Position numbers and translations under genes: made by a program
Part shown: piece after piece, positions 5,240-6,052 of the stretch
How the letters are laid out: every line of letters begins with the position of its first letter
Position numbering within the stretch: the first letter of the stretch is position 1
Notes under the pieces: model-generated
What the model saw: the letters and a program-made list of their open reading frames with translations, nothing else
Told to the model about the DNA's origin: nothing
The model's database searches: none
Source of the DNA: an uncultured Roseburia sp.
GTDB taxonomy: Bacteria; Bacillota; Clostridia; Lachnospirales; Lachnospiraceae
DNA: 6,052 bases
Direction of reading: 5' to 3'
Assembly: GCA_934307185.1 (NCBI GenBank)
Contig: CAKRCJ010000145.1
Span: forward strand, 1 to 6,052

Positions 5240-6052
5240 ATGATTAACTGGAATAACTTAGATACGCTTAACTCTTTTAAAGAACTGTCAGAAGCTGCAG
5301 ATGTTGACCTGACCAAAGTAATGGCAGGAGAACAGGGTGCAGAACGTGTAAAAAAATACACAACACCGATGGCAGAGGGACTTGCATATAATTATGCTGC
5401 AAAGAAAGTAGACGATACAACATTAAAAGCTCTTGCAAAATTAGCAGATGAAGCACAGCTTTCTGAAAAATTTGCAGCACTCTATAACGGAGAGGTTGTA
5501 AATACAGGGGAGAAACGTCTGGTTCTTCATCATATGACACGCGGACAGTTAGGTGATGCAGTGACAGCCGATGGCGTGGATAAACGTTCCTTCTATGTAG
5601 AGCAGCAGAACAGAATTGCAGATTTCGCTAACAAAGTACATAACGGAGAAATCACAAATGCAGCAGGTGAAAAGTTTACAACTGTAGTACAGATTGGTAT
5701 CGGCGGAAGTGACCTTGGTCCTCGTGCAATGTATCTTGCACTTGAGAACTGGGCAAAGAAAAATAATACATTCAAGATGGAAGCAAAATTCATCAGTAAT
5801 GTAGACCCGGATGATGCAGCAGCAGTTTTAGCAGCTACAGATGTTGCACATTCTATTTTTGTACTTGTTTCAAAATCAGGTACAACACTTGAGACACTTA
5901 CCAATGAGTCTTTTGTAAAAGATGCTTTAAAGAAAGCAGGCTTAGATGCTTCCAAGCATATGATCGCTGTTACAAGTGAGACATCTCCTCTGGCAAAGAG
6001 TGATGATTATCTGGCAGCATTCTTCATGGACGATTATATCGGCGGACGTTTT
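5240..6052 (+). CDS. pgi: Glucose-6-phosphate isomerase, N-terminal part (3' truncated by window)
   Basis: Pgi interconverts glucose-6-phosphate and fructose-6-phosphate in cytoplasmic glycolysis and gluconeogenesis. The 271 visible codons run open to the window edge. ATG 5240 follows AAGGAGG (5228-5234) by five bases. Signature pieces are VLHHMTRG (95-102), the phosphosugar-binding IGIGGSDLGP (152-161), FISNVDPDDAA (184-194), SKSGTTLET (211-219) and the IGGRF at the cut (267-271), equivalent to VGGRYS of E. coli. The first 150 residues align in spacing with the long (E. coli-like, about 550 aa) form rather than the short form of about 450 aa found in Bacillus, so roughly half the gene is missing. 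Frequent GCA, ACA and GTA codons with a strong promoter suggest high expression. It is transcribed from its own promoter. Confidence 0.96.
   Translation, partial: MINWNNLDTLNSFKELSEAADVDLTKVMAGEQGAERVKKYTTPMAEGLAYNYAAKKVDDTTLKALAKLADEAQLSEKFAALYNGEVVNTGEKRLVLHHMTRGQLGDAVTADGVDKRSFYVEQQNRIADFANKVHNGEITNAAGEKFTTVVQIGIGGSDLGPRAMYLALENWAKKNNTFKMEAKFISNVDPDDAAAVLAATDVAHSIFVLVSKSGTTLETLTNESFVKDALKKAGLDASKHMIAVTSETSPLAKSDDYLAAFFMDDYIGGRF

Noticed and set aside
5593..5955. Minus-strand frame of 120 codons within pgi
   Set aside because: It arises from the biased codon use of pgi on the opposite strand; the translation is Ala/Ser/Phe-rich with no domain.

Overview
The window looks like chromosomal DNA from a low-to-moderate G+C Gram-positive anaerobe, most likely a Clostridia/Lachnospiraceae-type gut Firmicute. 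This rests on strong AGGAGG-type ribosome binding sites, SigA-type promoters with exact TATAAT boxes, and the protein styles (a Clostridia-like MATE exporter and an exonuclease with a zinc-ribbon tail). The genus cannot be fixed from the sequence alone. All supported genes are on the + strand.

Region 1 (1-445): the last 22 codons of an unidentified gene, then about 230 bases without a convincing gene. That gap holds a perfect 17-bp palindrome, possible promoters, and a leader with competing stems just before an AGGAGG site. A small 47-codon ORF of unknown function follows and overlaps the next start by TAATG.

Region 2 (446-2404): a complete RecQ DNA helicase (helicase core, zinc-binding subdomain, winged helix, HRDC). 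Its N-terminus carries about 20 extra residues that look like the opening of a MazG-like NTP pyrophosphohydrolase (the YNKLVRDKIPEII type).

Region 3 (2405-4181): a weak terminator-like hairpin, then a good promoter (TTGCAA-17-TATAAT). It is followed by a 56-aa DUF3006-like protein and a MATE-family exporter.

Region 4 (4207-5130): a DEDDh exonuclease with a topoisomerase-type C4 zinc ribbon at its C-terminus, then a 72-aa hydrophobic membrane protein 15 bases downstream. Both are probably co-transcribed from the unit upstream.

Region 5 (5131-6052): a strong promoter (TTGAAA-17-TATAAT), an AAGGAGG site and the first 271 codons of glucose-6-phosphate isomerase, cut by the window end. The genes do not form one pathway: DNA repair and processing (RecQ, exonuclease), export (MATE) and glycolysis (Pgi) sit side by side. 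No CRISPR array, rRNA, tRNA or insertion sequence was seen. The least ordinary parts are the RecQ N-terminal cap with its upstream coupled ORF, and the exonuclease-zinc ribbon fusion.
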